This document shows positions 11,378-11,459 of a stretch of DNA of 11,459 nt, in pieces. The number at the start of each line of letters is the position of its first letter. The first letter of the stretch is position 1. The DNA is from Lichenicola sp964248625 (lineage in GTDB: Bacteria > Pseudomonadota > Alphaproteobacteria > Acetobacterales > Acetobacteraceae): contig CAXTZG010000107.1 of assembly GCA_964248625.1 (NCBI GenBank), positions 1-11,459 of the forward strand, given 5' to 3'. The notes below the pieces were generated by a model. That model made no database searches, was not told the origin of the DNA, and saw only the letters and a list, made by a program, of their open reading frames with translations. The translations under genes were made by a program, and so were the position numbers.

Positions 11378-11459
11378 TCACGATGCTCAGAAAGTGTATT
11401 CGGTGCGCATGCCGCCGCGATCGATCTGCTGCTGACGGACGTGGTGCTGCCGGGCACGC
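11378..11459 (+). pseudogene. Start-less response-regulator receiver fragment at window edge
   Basis: A frame open from 11378 to the right edge reads GAHAAAIDLLLTDVVLPGT at its end. LLLTDVVLPG is the receiver-domain strand that carries the phospho-accepting Asp (codon 11438-11440). A whole receiver has about 50 residues before that Asp, including an acidic pair near its start. Here a stop codon (TGA 11375-11377) lies only 20 codons upstream and no ATG, GTG or TTG occurs in between. It is therefore probably the 5'-truncated remnant of a response regulator or hybrid kinase. The part beyond the window could change this. Confidence 0.5.

Overview
The window is GC-rich, densely coded bacterial DNA with no rRNA, tRNA, CRISPR array or transposase. 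GC-rich codon use and the gene set (several DUF2382/YsnF-like proteins, CsbD, GlsB/YeaQ, YidB-like DUF937, and a PAS-LuxR one-component regulator) suggest an alphaproteobacterium, possibly Acetobacteraceae. That placement rests on gene content and protein style, not on a marker gene.

Layout. The left half reads on the minus strand. From the centre outward it holds a four-PAS LuxR-type regulator (6864-5020), a 56-residue CsbD-like protein (4832-4662), a stress protein with an N-terminal YflT/17M-like domain and a DUF2382 domain (4588-3812), a four-helix membrane protein (3752-2814), a CsbD protein with a membrane tail (2741-2505), a LEA14/WHy-type lipoprotein (2411-1785), a GlsB/YeaQ membrane protein (1702-1439) and an AI-2E-family transporter cut by the left edge (1315-1). 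The right half reads on the plus strand: a degraded DUF1003-like reading frame (6911-7195), a stand-alone DUF2382 protein (7299-7730), a second YflT-DUF2382 protein (8007-8819), a secreted PepSY-like protein (8957-9340), a 17M-type general stress protein with a glycine-rich membrane hairpin (9385-10002), a YidB-like DUF937 protein (10141-10539), an aquaporin (10589-11350), and a start-less receiver-domain fragment at the right edge.

How it fits together. Nearly every gene belongs to a family linked to general, osmotic or envelope stress. The strongest non-coding signal is a pair of near-identical 30-bp elements (4969-4998 and 7788-7817; 28 of 30 bases equal). Each holds an identical 21-bp core with 7-bp dyad arms. 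One lies upstream of the leftward CsbD/DUF2382 gene string and the other upstream of the rightward DUF2382 gene string, in the same orientation relative to the genes they precede. The LuxR-type regulator lies between them. The simplest model is a divergent stress regulon run by a resident PAS-LuxR regulator through a shared operator. The model is inference; the repeat pair is directly visible.

No convincing alphaproteobacterial EcfG-type promoter (GGAAC, about 16-17 nt, CGTT) was found upstream of these genes. This is consistent with, but does not prove, a local regulatory circuit.
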